From Nostoc sp. KVJ3 (lineage in GTDB: Bacteria; Cyanobacteriota; Cyanobacteriia; Cyanobacteriales; Nostocaceae): DNA of 64,000 nt. The stretch is from positions 3,399,501 to 3,463,500 of the forward strand of contig NZ_WWFG01000001.1 in NCBI RefSeq assembly GCF_026127265.1. The letters are read 5' to 3'. This document shows positions 1-9,785 of the stretch, piece by piece; position 1 is the first letter of the stretch; the number at the start of each line of letters is the position of its first letter. The notes beneath the pieces were generated by a model. That model was given only the letters and a program-made list of their open reading frames with translations. It made no database searches and was not told the origin of the DNA. Both the position numbers and the translations under genes were made by a program.

Positions 1-798
1 AGAGCGCAAAAAACTTGGCGAGAGTGGGGTTTTCCAGAACTTTATGAGTTACCAATGCACCGCAAATTTTGTGCTGTGGATGGCCCCTTTGATAGATTTA
101 TTTACTTTGATGCAGATACCTTGTTAATGGGGCCAGTAGATTATGTATATGAAAAATTAGATACATCTGATTGGGTAGTGAATGATTTTCAATATAAGTC
201 AGACTTAAAATTTATTTTTGATGGCTCCTCAGAGCAAATACAGCAAATTTTTAACTCAGAAAACTTGCAAGATAAAGTATTTTGTGCTGGTTGGTTTGCC
301 ACCAAGAAAAATATTTTTTCTCCAGCTATCAGAGCCGAATTAATCGAGAAATTAACATCAGGTGAGGCAGATGTCATGGCTTTTTTAGCGCCTGACCAAT
401 CTTTATTTAACTACATGGTATTGAGAAGTGGAATTTCCTATTATAACTTTGCTTTTCATGACTGCGAACAGGCAACTGGTAATCACTGGAGTTCTCAATT
501 TGATGTGGTAGATAATATCCTCTACGACCAAGGGCGGAGGTTGACCTACTTACACTATATGAGTATATCTTCTTCAGGTTTTGTGCGGCTTTGTGGGGGT
601 GAAGATGTTGATATTCCTTACCGCGATGTTTTCTTATATTATCGCTATTTAAAATCACCTGAAAAACGCCCTCAAAGTTTTACCCGCCCAAGCCAGATAA
701 AGCTTCTGCAAAATTCTACTAGTAGTTTTATTCAGCAAAGAGTGAACAATTTTAAACTAAACTATCGGAACTTCAAGGATAAAATTAATGGGTACTAA
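1..798 (+). CDS. Glycosyltransferase-like protein (5' end outside window)
   Basis: The reading frame is open from base 1, and 18 codons precede the first ATG at base 55, so the gene starts upstream and only its last 265 codons are seen. Near the start of the visible part lies a hydrophobic strand ending in FDADTLL, the D-x-D arrangement that binds metal and nucleotide sugar in GT-A fold transferases. The rest is a soluble mixed alpha/beta protein with no membrane segment. The C-terminal 40 residues are basic and probably extend past the domain. A sugar-transferase role is inferred from the D-x-D context only; substrate and pathway cannot be read. The next gene is on the other strand, 16 bases away, so the two genes converge. 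Confidence 0.55.
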   Translation, partial: RAQKTWREWGFPELYELPMHRKFCAVDGPFDRFIYFDADTLLMGPVDYVYEKLDTSDWVVNDFQYKSDLKFIFDGSSEQIQQIFNSENLQDKVFCAGWFATKKNIFSPAIRAELIEKLTSGEADVMAFLAPDQSLFNYMVLRSGISYYNFAFHDCEQATGNHWSSQFDVVDNILYDQGRRLTYLHYMSISSSGFVRLCGGEDVDIPYRDVFLYYRYLKSPEKRPQSFTRPSQIKLLQNSTSSFIQQRVNNFKLNYRNFKDKINGY

Positions 799-814
799 TA
801 ACATCGTTATCAAT

Positions 815-1189
815 CTAAGAAAAAGAATCTAAATCTAAAGATTGCATCCCTTCGCGTTCTATAAAGGTCATCATACTTCCCAATTGCAACCAAACTAATA
901 AACAAGTAAACAGGCTAATTGGTAGACCAACTCCTAAAGCCAAGGTGGAGGGAAAGCCAAATATCTCTAAGCCTGAAGACAGAAATAGACAAGTACCGCC
1001 AGTTATGCCGATAAATGGCACAAGTAATTGTTTCAGTGAGGAACGCGGTTTAATATTTTCGGCTCGCTCGCTTGGCCAGTTCTGCACAATTACTTTCAAA
1101 GTGCCAGATAATGCTAAACCAGATGTTAATGCTGTCAAAAAGCCAACGAGTAAGAGAAAATAGGGTGGTTGTAGGGGAAAATAGTACAT
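815..1189 (-). CDS. Small cyanobacterial membrane protein of unknown function
   Basis: A 124-residue hydrophobic protein with about three membrane spans: residues 8-28, 55-75 and 80-104. A short cytoplasmic-looking basic loop (around residues 37-53) separates the first two. The C-terminus is acidic and polar. I do not recognise a named family. It starts 28 bases after the stop of the ABC1/UbiB-family gene and runs in the same direction, so the two are probably one transcript. This suggests, weakly, a role near the same membrane lipid or quinone process. The ATG at 1189 is the only sensible start, since the first span begins at once after it. Confidence 0.65.
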   Translation of the reverse strand: MYYFPLQPPYFLLLVGFLTALTSGLALSGTLKVIVQNWPSERAENIKPRSSLKQLLVPFIGITGGTCLFLSSGLEIFGFPSTLALGVGLPISLFTCLLVWLQLGSMMTFIEREGMQSLDLDSFS

Positions 1190-1217
1190 TAAAACTCCTG
1201 ATTTATATTAAATGTTT

Positions 1218-2999
1218 TTAGTTTTTAATTGCTGACTGGTTTCCAGTAAAAGGGTCAAGGAATGTAGCTTTTGGCAGAATAGCTGCTGTGCCTTCTCTAG
1301 ATAAATTTGTTAAAATGCCGATCGCTACATTTAATAAACGATCCGGTTTTAAGTCATCTTTAACCAGGTTCCACAGGCGTTGGACATCTTCGGTGTGGAG
1401 GCGGTCATCTTCGGTCAGAGCTAGCACCAACTGTCGCCGCAGAAATTTGCCTTCTTCGGACATTAAAAACTGGAAACCCATTTGGGCTGTGGGTAATACA
1501 TCAAAGTTGTTATCACTACGAGCGATCGCAATTAGATTCTCTAAACGCTGCCACTGAAATTTACCATCTTTGAATAACACATTCAATAATCGCCGCCGTA
1601 ATTCTGGTGATTCTCCTGTCAGCAACCGCCGCGCTATGTAGGGATAACCCACTTCCACAATTTTGAAGTCTGGGTTGAGGCTGAGGGCGATACCTTCTTG
1701 AGTCACCAAAGAACGAATAATTAAAGCAAACTTCGCCGGAACTCGGAAAGGATATTCGTACATCAATTCCGAGAATTCATCGGTAATCGTTTTGAAGTTA
1801 AAATCCTTGACATTTTTGCCAATGGCGTTTCCTAGCACTGCTTCTAATGCTGGTACTATTGTGCAAATATTCGTGTCTGGAGTCAAAAATCCTAATTTTA
1901 CAAAGTCTTCGGCTAAGTCGGTATAGTCTTTATTCACCAAATGCACTAACGCATCTACTAGGGTTTCTTTGGTGTTTTCCTCCAACTGATCCATCATGCC
2001 GAAGTCAATATAAGCCATCCGACCATCGGGTACAGCAAATAAATTACCCGGATGGGGGTCAGCATGAAAGAAGCCGTGTTCTAGTAGCTGTTGCAATCCT
2101 GAAGTAACGCCAATTTGGATAATCGCTTCTGGATCTAAACCTGCTTGGCGGATGCTTTTAGTATCCGTCAACTTAAAGCCGTTAATCCATTCCAGGGTTA
2201 AAACGTGGGTATTGGTATAACGCCAGTAAATTCCGGGAACTTTAACTTGGGGGTCGTTGCGGAAGTTGCTAGCAAAGTGTTCGGCGTTGCGGCCTTCATT
2301 TATATAGTCGATTTCTTCAAATAGCTTTGTGCCAAACTCGTCCACGATTAAAGTTAGGTCGTGACCGAGGTTGAGAGGCAACCAAGGAGCTACCCAACTC
2401 GCCCCCCAGCGCAATAAGTAGAGGTCGCGGGTGAGAGTTGGGCGTAAGTTGGGGCGTTGCACCTTCACTGCAACTTCTTCACCACTGATCAGACGACCAC
2501 GGTATACTTGACCCAAGCTAGCAGCAGCGACTGGATTAGGTGAGAGTTCGCTAAAACTTTCGTGAATTGGACGGTCTAGCTCGGTTTCGATAATTTTGTA
2601 AGCGATCGCATTATCGAAGGGTGGTAACTGATCTTGTAACTTGATCAGTTCTTCTAGAAAATCCTTACGGATTAAGTCAGGTCTGGTGGAGAGGGCTTGA
2701 CCAACTTTAATAAAAGTCGGGCCGAGGCGGGTGAGCAGTTCTCGCAACTGAATAGCTCGTTTACCTTTGTTCTGCTCAACTTTGTCTTGCCATTCGTCCC
2801 ACTTGAGACTGATGATAAATCCTGCAAAAGAGGAGATAATTCTCAGCAGTCGCCCCCAGGCTAGCCAAGGACGGTAACTATAATAGCGAGCGATCGCATC
2901 TGGATTATAGAGTTTTAGTTGAGCAGGTTGATACTGACCCACGTCTTTTTTTGCCTCTTCAACTGAAAAATTTACGATGATTTTTGGTTCCTGACCCAC
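1218..2999 (-). CDS. ABC1/UbiB/AarF-family protein kinase-like protein
   Basis: A 593-residue protein of the atypical kinase family that includes UbiB (quinone biosynthesis) and chloroplast ABC1K proteins. The visible family signatures, in order, are the KVGQALSTRPDL segment (about residues 108-119, the family-specific KxGQ motif), the alanine-rich nucleotide loop AAASLGQVYRG (about 157-168), the lysine strand EVAVKVQRP, the catalytic HADPHPGNLF (about 315-324) and the metal-binding YIDFGMMDQL. The last 150 residues are a helical extension usual in the cyanobacterial members. Family knowledge places it at the membrane, affecting quinone or prenyl-lipid metabolism; the exact substrate is unknown. 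It has a long upstream region (3000-3802) and leads a probable two-gene unit with the small membrane protein downstream. Confidence 0.9.
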   Translation of the reverse strand: MGQEPKIIVNFSVEEAKKDVGQYQPAQLKLYNPDAIARYYSYRPWLAWGRLLRIISSFAGFIISLKWDEWQDKVEQNKGKRAIQLRELLTRLGPTFIKVGQALSTRPDLIRKDFLEELIKLQDQLPPFDNAIAYKIIETELDRPIHESFSELSPNPVAAASLGQVYRGRLISGEEVAVKVQRPNLRPTLTRDLYLLRWGASWVAPWLPLNLGHDLTLIVDEFGTKLFEEIDYINEGRNAEHFASNFRNDPQVKVPGIYWRYTNTHVLTLEWINGFKLTDTKSIRQAGLDPEAIIQIGVTSGLQQLLEHGFFHADPHPGNLFAVPDGRMAYIDFGMMDQLEENTKETLVDALVHLVNKDYTDLAEDFVKLGFLTPDTNICTIVPALEAVLGNAIGKNVKDFNFKTITDEFSELMYEYPFRVPAKFALIIRSLVTQEGIALSLNPDFKIVEVGYPYIARRLLTGESPELRRRLLNVLFKDGKFQWQRLENLIAIARSDNNFDVLPTAQMGFQFLMSEEGKFLRRQLVLALTEDDRLHTEDVQRLWNLVKDDLKPDRLLNVAIGILTNLSREGTAAILPKATFLDPFTGNQSAIKN

Positions 3000-3428
3000 A
3001 AGTTATTTGCAGGTTCAGCATAGGGTAATCTTTTATCTAAAACAACTAGAACTTTACCATTTGGAGATAGTGTTCCAGGCGATTTTAGCTTATCTTACTT
3101 CCTAGATTTAATTTATCTTTTTCTTAATTATACTTTATAAAACTACAACTACTTATCTACGTTTCAGATGATTTTATCTTTTCTTAACCATTGTTTATAA
3201 AAATATAAATTCATCGGATGATGTATACAAATTGAAATACTTGCGATACTTAAGTAACTTTATTGACTAACAGTTATCTGGTTAGTAGTAATATTACAGC
3301 CACAGGGATTCAATCCGACTGTGTATTAATTTAACGTGAGTTCGACAAACCTTTCCCTGCCTTGAACTAAAGTTTAAGTTCTTTCGTTCATCAAAGAGGT
3401 ATCAATACTGTTCAGTTAAGGCAGAGAC

Positions 3429-3485
3429 GCGATAAATTGCCGTCTTTACAATCATCAGTCCTTCGTCCTGATGGCGATTTATCGC
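3429..3485. repeat. Imperfect inverted repeat, GACGCGAT family
   Basis: GCGATAAATTGCC (3429-3441) pairs with GGCGATTTATCGC (3473-3485), 12 of 13 positions, enclosing a 31-base loop. Its left end, AGAGACGCGAT, is shared with the palindromes at 15021, 15211 and 46103. It is a dispersed intergenic repeat of unknown function. Confidence 0.6.
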
Positions 3486-3596
3486 GGATTTGGGATCTAT
3501 ATATTTTCATCAAATAACCTTAACCAAAGCGTATTGGGAAAGGGACGGTTTCTTTATTTAGACTATCTATCTGTTCGGTTTCTTGCTGTAATCACA

Positions 3597-3629
3597 AGAT
3601 CTCTGACTTTTTAAATAAGTCGGGGATCT
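3597..3629. repeat. Decayed copy of the AGATCCCCGACTT hairpin repeat
   Basis: The right arm (AAGTCGGGGATCT) matches the intact hairpin at 55105-55137. The left arm has drifted (AGATCTCTGACTT), so only an imperfect stem remains. Confidence 0.55.
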
Positions 3630-3743
3630 GAGTCTCTCAATTCTCACAAATCGAATATGATTGCTATATTTAGGTGGAAGAATCAACTTGTAACTCTTGA
3701 AGAATAAATAACAAAATTATTATTTATAACTCCTCTAAATTTA

Positions 3744-3779
3744 GTAATTGGTAGTGGTTTTGCCACAATTACCAATTAC
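3744..3779 (-). terminator. Hairpin after the aminopeptidase gene
   Basis: GTAATTGGTA (3744-3753) pairs perfectly with TACCAATTAC (3770-3779). An inner GTGG/CCAC stem lies inside, with a three-base bulge. It starts 24 bases past the stop of the minus-strand aminopeptidase gene. No clear T-run follows, so it may stabilise the 3' end or be a repeat rather than a strict intrinsic terminator. Confidence 0.45.
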
Positions 3780-3802
3780 CTACTTTTAAGTATCATGTAG
3801 TG

Positions 3803-6466
3803 TTATTTAGATTTGGCCTCCAAGTTTTCTAAACGGCTTCTCAATTCCTGGTTTTGTTGTTTGAGTTGGTCGAAATCTTCACGCAATTGACGCAGATTTT
3901 TTTCGGAACCGATATTCTTTTGCACCTTGGAAATTTCTTCTTCAGCATTGCGACGGACACGCCCATCTGCTGTTTGTTCAGCTAGCGATCGCAAAATCCC
4001 GACTGCTTTGGGTGTTTCCATTTGTCCTAATGCTGATGCCACCGCTACTTGCGTTAAAAAGAAGGTTTCTTTGGCCAGTTCTGTTAATTTTTCTAAAATC
4101 CGTTCTAAATTAACCGGACTTTGACCTATAGAAATCTTTCCTAAAGCGCGAATTGTAGCTAGACGTAATGGTTGTGGTACACCGAGTTTGGTGTATTCGA
4201 TTAGCAGATTTAAAGCTGATTCTGAGGTTTTGAATTCAGCTAAACCAGCGATCGCACCACTCCGCACGACTTCATTCCAACCCGCCTTTTCTTCTAAAAT
4301 GCCTTTGAGTTGCTTTAATACCTTGTCTTCCTTGGGTTTTTCTTCCAAGTTTGCCGATGCGATCGCGCCGATTACACGAGAGGCTGCTGCTTCCACGTAG
4401 TAGCTAGGATCGCCCTTTTGCAACAACCCTTTCACAACTTTATAGCTTTCAGCAGTTTTGATTTGACCAAGTGCTTCAACTACAGATCGGCGCACGTAAG
4501 CATTTTTATCTTTTAATCCCACAACTAAGCCATCAAAGGCTTGATCTAAATTAATTTTGGCTAGTTGTTTTGCTACTTCCACCCGCACACCCCACAATGG
4601 ATCATTTTTCAGCGCCGTAGATAGTGCTTTTGTCGCTTCTAACCCGCCTTTTTTAGTTAAAGCTTCTGCTGCATAGATGCGCGAAATTGGATTGGGGTCA
4701 AATTCTAACTGTGCTTTTAACTCTGCTATTGGATACTCTAAAATTACTGTTTTCAGGTAATTATTCTCAACATCAAAACTGATGTATTGGGGCTTATTTT
4801 CTAGGGGAAAATAGAAGCTTTGTTCTCGTTCATTTACCCGCACTACAAAAGTTTTAAGTTGTGAGTGAGGAGTTAATAATTTTGAATTATTTTTAACTTT
4901 TAACTCCTCACTTCTCACTCCTAACTCCTCACTCCTCACTTCTTCCTGTTGGGTATAGCCAAAACCAATAGGTATTTTTAAATCAAACAAATCCTTACTG
5001 CCATTTTGACCTTCAGCAGCTTGGGTTTGAGTTACCGTAATTTTCGCCAAATTAGCATCCCCATCCCAAGAGTAAGCTACCTTAAAATCAGGATGACCAC
5101 CACGATAAACATATTGGTCAAAGAGGAACAAAAGATTGTGTCCAGTAGCCTTTTCAATTGCCCTGAGTAAATCGATTGTTTCTACAGTTTTATGGGCATT
5201 ATCTTGGACAAATGTTTGAATTGCTTGCCAAAATAATTCATCTCCCAATTGGGCGCGAATCATGTGATAAACACAAGACCCTTTTTCGTAGATGTGGCGA
5301 TCGTAAAGTTCAATCGGTTCCCGGTAAATATGCGTTACCATTGGGCGACGATAGCGGCTGCTATCTTCACTAATGTAACGACGAGCTTCTAATAAACGAT
5401 AGTAAGCTGCTTCTTCTAGACTATATTCCTGTTCTGTCCACATCACCTCAGAATAGGAAGCCATTCCTTCCTTAATCCAAGCATGAGACCAATGCTTAAT
5501 TACCACCAAATCACCAAACCATTGGTGCGCGAGTTCGTGGACAACTAAACTTTCGGTATTGCGGTTGTCTAAAGCGGCGCGTTCATCCAGCAAACATCTA
5601 TCTGTTAACAAGGTTGTGGAGGTGTTTTCCATCCCGCCAAAGATGAAGTCATCGACACAAACCTGGGCATATTTCGGGAAAGGATAGGGATAACCATAAT
5701 TTTGGCTCAAAAATTCAATCATCCGGGGAGTTTTGCTCATGCTGCGTTTAGCATCTTCTTCCCGTCCCTTTTCTACGTAGTAGGTGACTGGTTTACCCCT
5801 CCACTCGTCCCTAATTTCAGCAAAATCACCTACTGCCAAAGTCATCAAGTAGGTGGGATGAACTTGTTGCTGTGACCAATGGTAGATTTTATAGTCACCA
5901 TCTTCTGTAGTGTCAATGAGTTCACCGTTAGAAATCGCCACAAGAGGGTTAGGAACACGAACGCGAATTTCGGAAGTAGATAATTGTCCTGGATAGTCAA
6001 AGCAGGGGAACCAAAAGCGAGAGTCTTCGTCTTCCCCTTGAGTCCAAACTTGAGTCGGTTTGTTTGGATAGTGCTTGTCTGGTTGGATAAAATAAATACC
6101 GCGTTGTGGTTTTGCCACCGAGTAGGCGATCGCAATCAGCAAGCGTTTACCAATCTGAGTCACCTCAGAAAGTTGGATAGAAAGCTGTTCCCCATCGTAG
6201 TCAAAATTTTGTGGCACATCGTCCACCTGCACAGACTCGATATTTAGATTGACAGCATCCAAAGTCAAACGATCAATGCCATTACGGATTGGTAAGAGGC
6301 GAATGCTACAACTGCCCTGATAGCTTTGCTTAGGAATATCTAAGCTGAGATCGAGAAAAATATGCTCCACTTGTCCGGGGCGATCGGGGTTGTAGTGTGG
6401 TCTTGCTCCCGGTAACTCAAAAGGTTTGTGTCCGTTATTATCTGTATCAAAATAAGACTTCGACAT
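3803..6466 (-). CDS. M1-family aminopeptidase with C-terminal HEAT repeats
   Basis: An 887-residue zinc aminopeptidase of the M1 (PepN/leukotriene A4 hydrolase) family, expected to remove N-terminal residues from peptides in the cytoplasm. The exopeptidase motif GGMENTS is near residue 277. The zinc site HELAHQWFGD follows near residue 313, with the third ligand in KEGMASYSE about 20 residues later. After the catalytic half come PBS/HEAT-type repeats (about 590-840), then a coiled coil at the extreme C-terminus. The odd part is residues about 509-536, where a low-complexity stretch (SEELGVRSEEL and following) is encoded by an intergenic-type repeat lying in frame. The start at 6466 is supported by the conserved-looking N-terminal domain beginning soon after it. 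Divergent from the DUF3352 gene. Confidence 0.9.
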   Translation of the reverse strand: MSKSYFDTDNNGHKPFELPGARPHYNPDRPGQVEHIFLDLSLDIPKQSYQGSCSIRLLPIRNGIDRLTLDAVNLNIESVQVDDVPQNFDYDGEQLSIQLSEVTQIGKRLLIAIAYSVAKPQRGIYFIQPDKHYPNKPTQVWTQGEDEDSRFWFPCFDYPGQLSTSEIRVRVPNPLVAISNGELIDTTEDGDYKIYHWSQQQVHPTYLMTLAVGDFAEIRDEWRGKPVTYYVEKGREEDAKRSMSKTPRMIEFLSQNYGYPYPFPKYAQVCVDDFIFGGMENTSTTLLTDRCLLDERAALDNRNTESLVVHELAHQWFGDLVVIKHWSHAWIKEGMASYSEVMWTEQEYSLEEAAYYRLLEARRYISEDSSRYRRPMVTHIYREPIELYDRHIYEKGSCVYHMIRAQLGDELFWQAIQTFVQDNAHKTVETIDLLRAIEKATGHNLLFLFDQYVYRGGHPDFKVAYSWDGDANLAKITVTQTQAAEGQNGSKDLFDLKIPIGFGYTQQEEVRSEELGVRSEELKVKNNSKLLTPHSQLKTFVVRVNEREQSFYFPLENKPQYISFDVENNYLKTVILEYPIAELKAQLEFDPNPISRIYAAEALTKKGGLEATKALSTALKNDPLWGVRVEVAKQLAKINLDQAFDGLVVGLKDKNAYVRRSVVEALGQIKTAESYKVVKGLLQKGDPSYYVEAAASRVIGAIASANLEEKPKEDKVLKQLKGILEEKAGWNEVVRSGAIAGLAEFKTSESALNLLIEYTKLGVPQPLRLATIRALGKISIGQSPVNLERILEKLTELAKETFFLTQVAVASALGQMETPKAVGILRSLAEQTADGRVRRNAEEEISKVQKNIGSEKNLRQLREDFDQLKQQNQELRSRLENLEAKSK
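4856..4941. repeat. STRR-type inverted repeat inserted in frame in the aminopeptidase gene
   Basis: Heptamer-like units TAACTCC/TCACTCC on the right and their complements (GTGAGTGAGGAGTTA) on the left flank an AT-rich centre. The same design occurs between genes at 47638-47712 and 61675-61760. Here it lies inside the coding frame without a stop, adding roughly 28 residues. Confidence 0.75.
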
Positions 6467-7017
6467 TGATCCTTACTGACCTTGTAATCCTGAAAAGTCT
6501 GGCTTGGCTGGATGTAATTAAGCAAAATAGCGGTGTCTGTATTTCCCAAATAAATAGGGCAGTATGGGTTAAGATTCCCATTGGGGATTGGAGGATTGAA
6601 ATTAATCTCACCCAAATTTCCGAAGATCGACTACCGATCCTGGGACTTTTTTCCATATCCCTCCCGCATTTCCTTTTACTGATGTTTTGCACCTTTTTGT
6701 CATCGAGTCAAGTGTCTCTTACACCTCGATAGATTCTCATTAAGTACAAATACTCCTAATTATTCTTATAACTTAGGATAGCTCGCTGCTGTTGAACAGG
6801 CTATTTTCTGTGAGATGAACAGCATATCATTGGCAGATTCGCTCCTCATTCCCTTAAAGTATTTTTTAGGGTGATTATTTGAGATTGCTAGCTTATAGGA
6901 CTACTAATTTTATCAGTAAATACCGATCGATAAGCAGAAAATATTAATAAATCCGAAAACTCTACAATGACACTTGTATAAATCTCGGTGACAATCTGAG
7001 CAAAAGAGGATAACAAA
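6467..7017. other. Divergent intergenic region
   Basis: These 551 bases separate the minus-strand aminopeptidase from the plus-strand DUF3352 gene, so they should hold both promoters. I see no structured RNA and no gene relic. Short open frames here overlap each other on both strands, lack ribosome sites and look like noise. A purine-rich GAGGAT at 7007-7012 lies just before the ATG at 7018. Confidence 0.5.
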
Positions 7018-8697
7018 ATGCCTGAGAGTAAATCAAAATTTTTCATTCCTGCTGTTGGTGCTGCTGTAGTAGTAGCAGGAAGTATTGCAGCTTATATGTA
7101 TTTGAAAGGCCCATCAGGAGGTAGCTCAGACGCTCTCGGCAGTGCTAAATTAGTACCTTCAACAGCACTGATGGCAGCTTATATTACTACTGACCCTCAA
7201 GCCTGGGTAAAGTTACAGCAGTTTGGTACTCCAGAAGCACAAAAGTTAGTTGCAAAAGGTCTGGAGGATTTCAATAAGCAAATGTTCAGTGATGGTAACG
7301 TTTCTTATGAAAAAGACATAAAGCCTTGGGTTGGTGGTGTCATGATTGCTGTACTACCACCGAATTCTGTGAAACCTGCACAGTTAAATGTGCCCTCTAG
7401 CGCACCTAATGTCCCAACAAATTTACAGCAGGAACCAAATATCCTGATAGTGGTGGGGATCAAAGATAAACTCAGTGCTTTGAATTTTGCTAATAAATTG
7501 AAGTCACAAAAAGGGTCGAAATTCCAGGAATCTGACTACCAAGGTCAAAAAATTATCGAAACTACAGAAAATGGCAAGCCGACATATAGCGTAGTTTTAA
7601 ATAATAGTCACTTAATATTAGCCCCCGAAAAGCAAGCTGTAGAAAAAGCTATTGATACCTTTAAGGGACAGTCTTCTTTTGCCAGTAAAGAAGGTGCAAG
7701 CAGCATTCTCAGCAAAGGAGTGGATGTCAAAAATACCCTCGCCCAAATTTATGTACCAGACTATGCAAGCATGGTACAGCAATTAGCAGCCGGAAGTCCC
7801 CAAGCAAAGCAGTTACCTCCACAAGCCCTAGCGCAACTGAAGCAGATAAAATCTGTGGTGGCGGGTGTTGGTGTTGATGATGCGGGAGTGCGGGTAAAAG
7901 CGATCGCTAATTTAGATCCACAATTAAACAAATTCCAGTATCAATCAAGTCCGGGAGATATAGTTGGGCAATTTCCTACTGATACCTTTGCTCTGATTAG
8001 TGGAAATGGCATCAGCCGTGGCTGGGAAACCTTAGTAGAACAGTCAAAAGATTATCCAGAAATGAAGCAAGCACTAGAACAAGCACGCGGACAACTGAAA
8101 TTTGTCAATATTGACCTGGATAAGGATATTTTTGGCTGGATGAATGGGGAATTTGCCTTTGGTGCGATTCCATCAAATCAAGGAGTGTTAGCCAGTGTTG
8201 GTTTTGGAGGTGCTTTAGTATTTGACACTAGCGATCGCAAAACTGCCGAAGCCACCTTGACAAAATTGGATACTCTCGCCAAAGCCCAACAAATTAACGT
8301 CGCCAATAGAATGATTGGTGGTAAAGACGTAACTGAATGGCAAATCCCCCGACAAGGAGCTTTATTAGCGCATGGTTGGCTGGATGATGATACTGTATTT
8401 GTCGCTCTTGGTGGCCCAGTTGCAGATGCAATTAGCGATCGGAAGAATCAATCTCTCGACAATAGCGACACCTTCAAAGCTGTTACTGGTTCTTTGCAAA
8501 AGCCCAACGGCGGCTATTTCTACCTGGATATGGATAAAACTAAAACTGTGCCCCTAGTCAATAGTTTAATTTCATCTGATCCCAATACCATCACTATCCT
8601 TAATTCCATTCGTGGTCTTGGTTTTACCGCTAATAGCCCCGATAAATCCACCAGTGAATTAGAGATGTTGTTAGCTCTCAAGCCAGCTACAAAATAA
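7018..8697 (+). CDS. DUF3352 domain protein, membrane-anchored
   Basis: A 559-residue protein with a short basic N-terminus followed by one hydrophobic span (about residues 9-27), fitting a signal anchor with the bulk outside the cytoplasmic membrane. The remainder resembles the DUF3352 family common in cyanobacteria: repeated alpha/beta units in which SALNFANKLKSQKG-type and AEATLTKLDTLAKAQ-type segments recur. No catalytic motif is visible and the function is unknown. It has a good ribosome site (GAGGAT, five bases before ATG). The methyltransferase gene follows 167 bases later after a stretch containing TTGGACATTGGGCA heptamer-like repeats. Confidence 0.75.
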   Translation: MPESKSKFFIPAVGAAVVVAGSIAAYMYLKGPSGGSSDALGSAKLVPSTALMAAYITTDPQAWVKLQQFGTPEAQKLVAKGLEDFNKQMFSDGNVSYEKDIKPWVGGVMIAVLPPNSVKPAQLNVPSSAPNVPTNLQQEPNILIVVGIKDKLSALNFANKLKSQKGSKFQESDYQGQKIIETTENGKPTYSVVLNNSHLILAPEKQAVEKAIDTFKGQSSFASKEGASSILSKGVDVKNTLAQIYVPDYASMVQQLAAGSPQAKQLPPQALAQLKQIKSVVAGVGVDDAGVRVKAIANLDPQLNKFQYQSSPGDIVGQFPTDTFALISGNGISRGWETLVEQSKDYPEMKQALEQARGQLKFVNIDLDKDIFGWMNGEFAFGAIPSNQGVLASVGFGGALVFDTSDRKTAEATLTKLDTLAKAQQINVANRMIGGKDVTEWQIPRQGALLAHGWLDDDTVFVALGGPVADAISDRKNQSLDNSDTFKAVTGSLQKPNGGYFYLDMDKTKTVPLVNSLISSDPNTITILNSIRGLGFTANSPDKSTSELEMLLALKPATK

Positions 8698-8864
8698 GGA
8701 ATTGGCATTGGACATTGGGCATGGGTTTCTCCTTGTCTCCCTTGTCCCCACTTGTCAAAATTCCATGATATTAGTCTCCAGACGTTATACAATTCAATTC
8801 ATTTCTAGACTGCCGTCCAGCAAGTGTGTCATAAGTAAAAAAGCTGTTGAACGCAAATTAATTT

Positions 8865-9785
8865 ATGACCGCTGCTGTAAACACTAATCTTGGCTTTGCT
8901 TCCCGCTTGGTAAATGGAGTATTAGCAATCAAGCCTTTAGCCAACCTCGCCAAACATCAAGCCCGTCAAATGATGATTAAACGTGCCGAGAAAATTGGCG
9001 TACCTTGGACGCAAGAAGTTGACACACTACAGGCGCGTGATTGGAAGACCGATCTAGCTCAGGTAGAAAATCCTGAGCTTTCCTACCCAGAATACTATTT
9101 GCGACCATTCCATGCATACGAAGACGGAGACCTTAGTTGGAAAGCCGCTTTTGAATTGGAAGTCGCTGCTTGTGCCGTCCACGCCGGAATTTGGCAGGAT
9201 GCTGGAGCGCAAGGAGATGCTAGACTGCGCCAAAGTTACCACGATATCCTCAAAGCACAAATTCCTAATCAACCCCAAGACATTCTAGACTTGGCGTGTG
9301 CTGTAGGTTTGAGTACCTTTTCTATGCAGGAAATTTATCCCCATGCCCAAATCACAGGCTTGGACTTATCTCCCTACTTCTTAGCCGTTGCCAATTACCG
9401 CGCCCAACAACGTCAAGCTAAAATTAACTGGCTTCATGCCCAAGCTGAATCTACCGGGCTACCTGATGCCTCATTTGATTTAGTTTCCATTTTTCTGATG
9501 TGCCACGAATTACCCCAGTCAGCAACCCGACAGATTTTTGCTGAAATGCGGCGTGTGCTGCGTCCGGGAGGCTACTTGGCAATTATGGACATGAATCCTA
9601 ATTCTGAAGTCTACCAGAAAATGCCAGCTTACATTTTGACGTTGCTCAAAAGTACTGAACCGTATTTAGATGAATATTTTGCTTTGGATATTCAGCAAGC
9701 TATTGTTGAGGCAGGTTTCCAAACTCCCACTATTACCAACAATACCCACCGTCACCGCACAGTAATTGCTCAGGTGAGTGGTTGA
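8865..9785 (+). CDS. Class I SAM-dependent methyltransferase
   Basis: A 306-residue protein. The first 130 residues are a helical extension. A Rossmann methyltransferase domain follows: motif I DLACAVGLST (about 143-152), the acidic strand end ITGLDLSPYF (about 164-173), motif LPDASFDLVSIFL (about 200-212) and the post-motif MRRVLRPGGYLAIMD. This fits small-molecule methyltransferases of the UbiE/Methyltransf_11 type; the substrate cannot be read. The gene overlaps the next one by eight bases (GTG at 9778 inside its last codons), suggesting translational coupling. Confidence 0.85.
   Translation: MTAAVNTNLGFASRLVNGVLAIKPLANLAKHQARQMMIKRAEKIGVPWTQEVDTLQARDWKTDLAQVENPELSYPEYYLRPFHAYEDGDLSWKAAFELEVAACAVHAGIWQDAGAQGDARLRQSYHDILKAQIPNQPQDILDLACAVGLSTFSMQEIYPHAQITGLDLSPYFLAVANYRAQQRQAKINWLHAQAESTGLPDASFDLVSIFLMCHELPQSATRQIFAEMRRVLRPGGYLAIMDMNPNSEVYQKMPAYILTLLKSTEPYLDEYFALDIQQAIVEAGFQTPTITNNTHRHRTVIAQVSG

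Larger units (their letters stand above)
3000..3802. other. Long AT-rich intergenic region with repeat remnants
   Basis: No credible gene is seen in these 803 bases. The first 200 bases are the promoter side of the UbiB-family gene. The middle carries an imperfect palindrome (3429-3485) and a decayed copy of the AGATCCCCGACTT hairpin (3597-3629). The last 60 bases carry a hairpin just past the stop of the aminopeptidase gene. The rest is AT-rich and shows nothing I can name. Confidence 0.6.

Noticed and set aside
1288..2107. Plus-strand frames inside the UbiB-family gene
   Set aside because: They lie antisense to a gene with complete family motifs and show no coding features of their own.
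6397..6732. 111-codon plus-strand frame upstream of the DUF3352 gene
   Set aside because: It overlaps the start of the aminopeptidase gene on the other strand, has mixed composition and has no family likeness.
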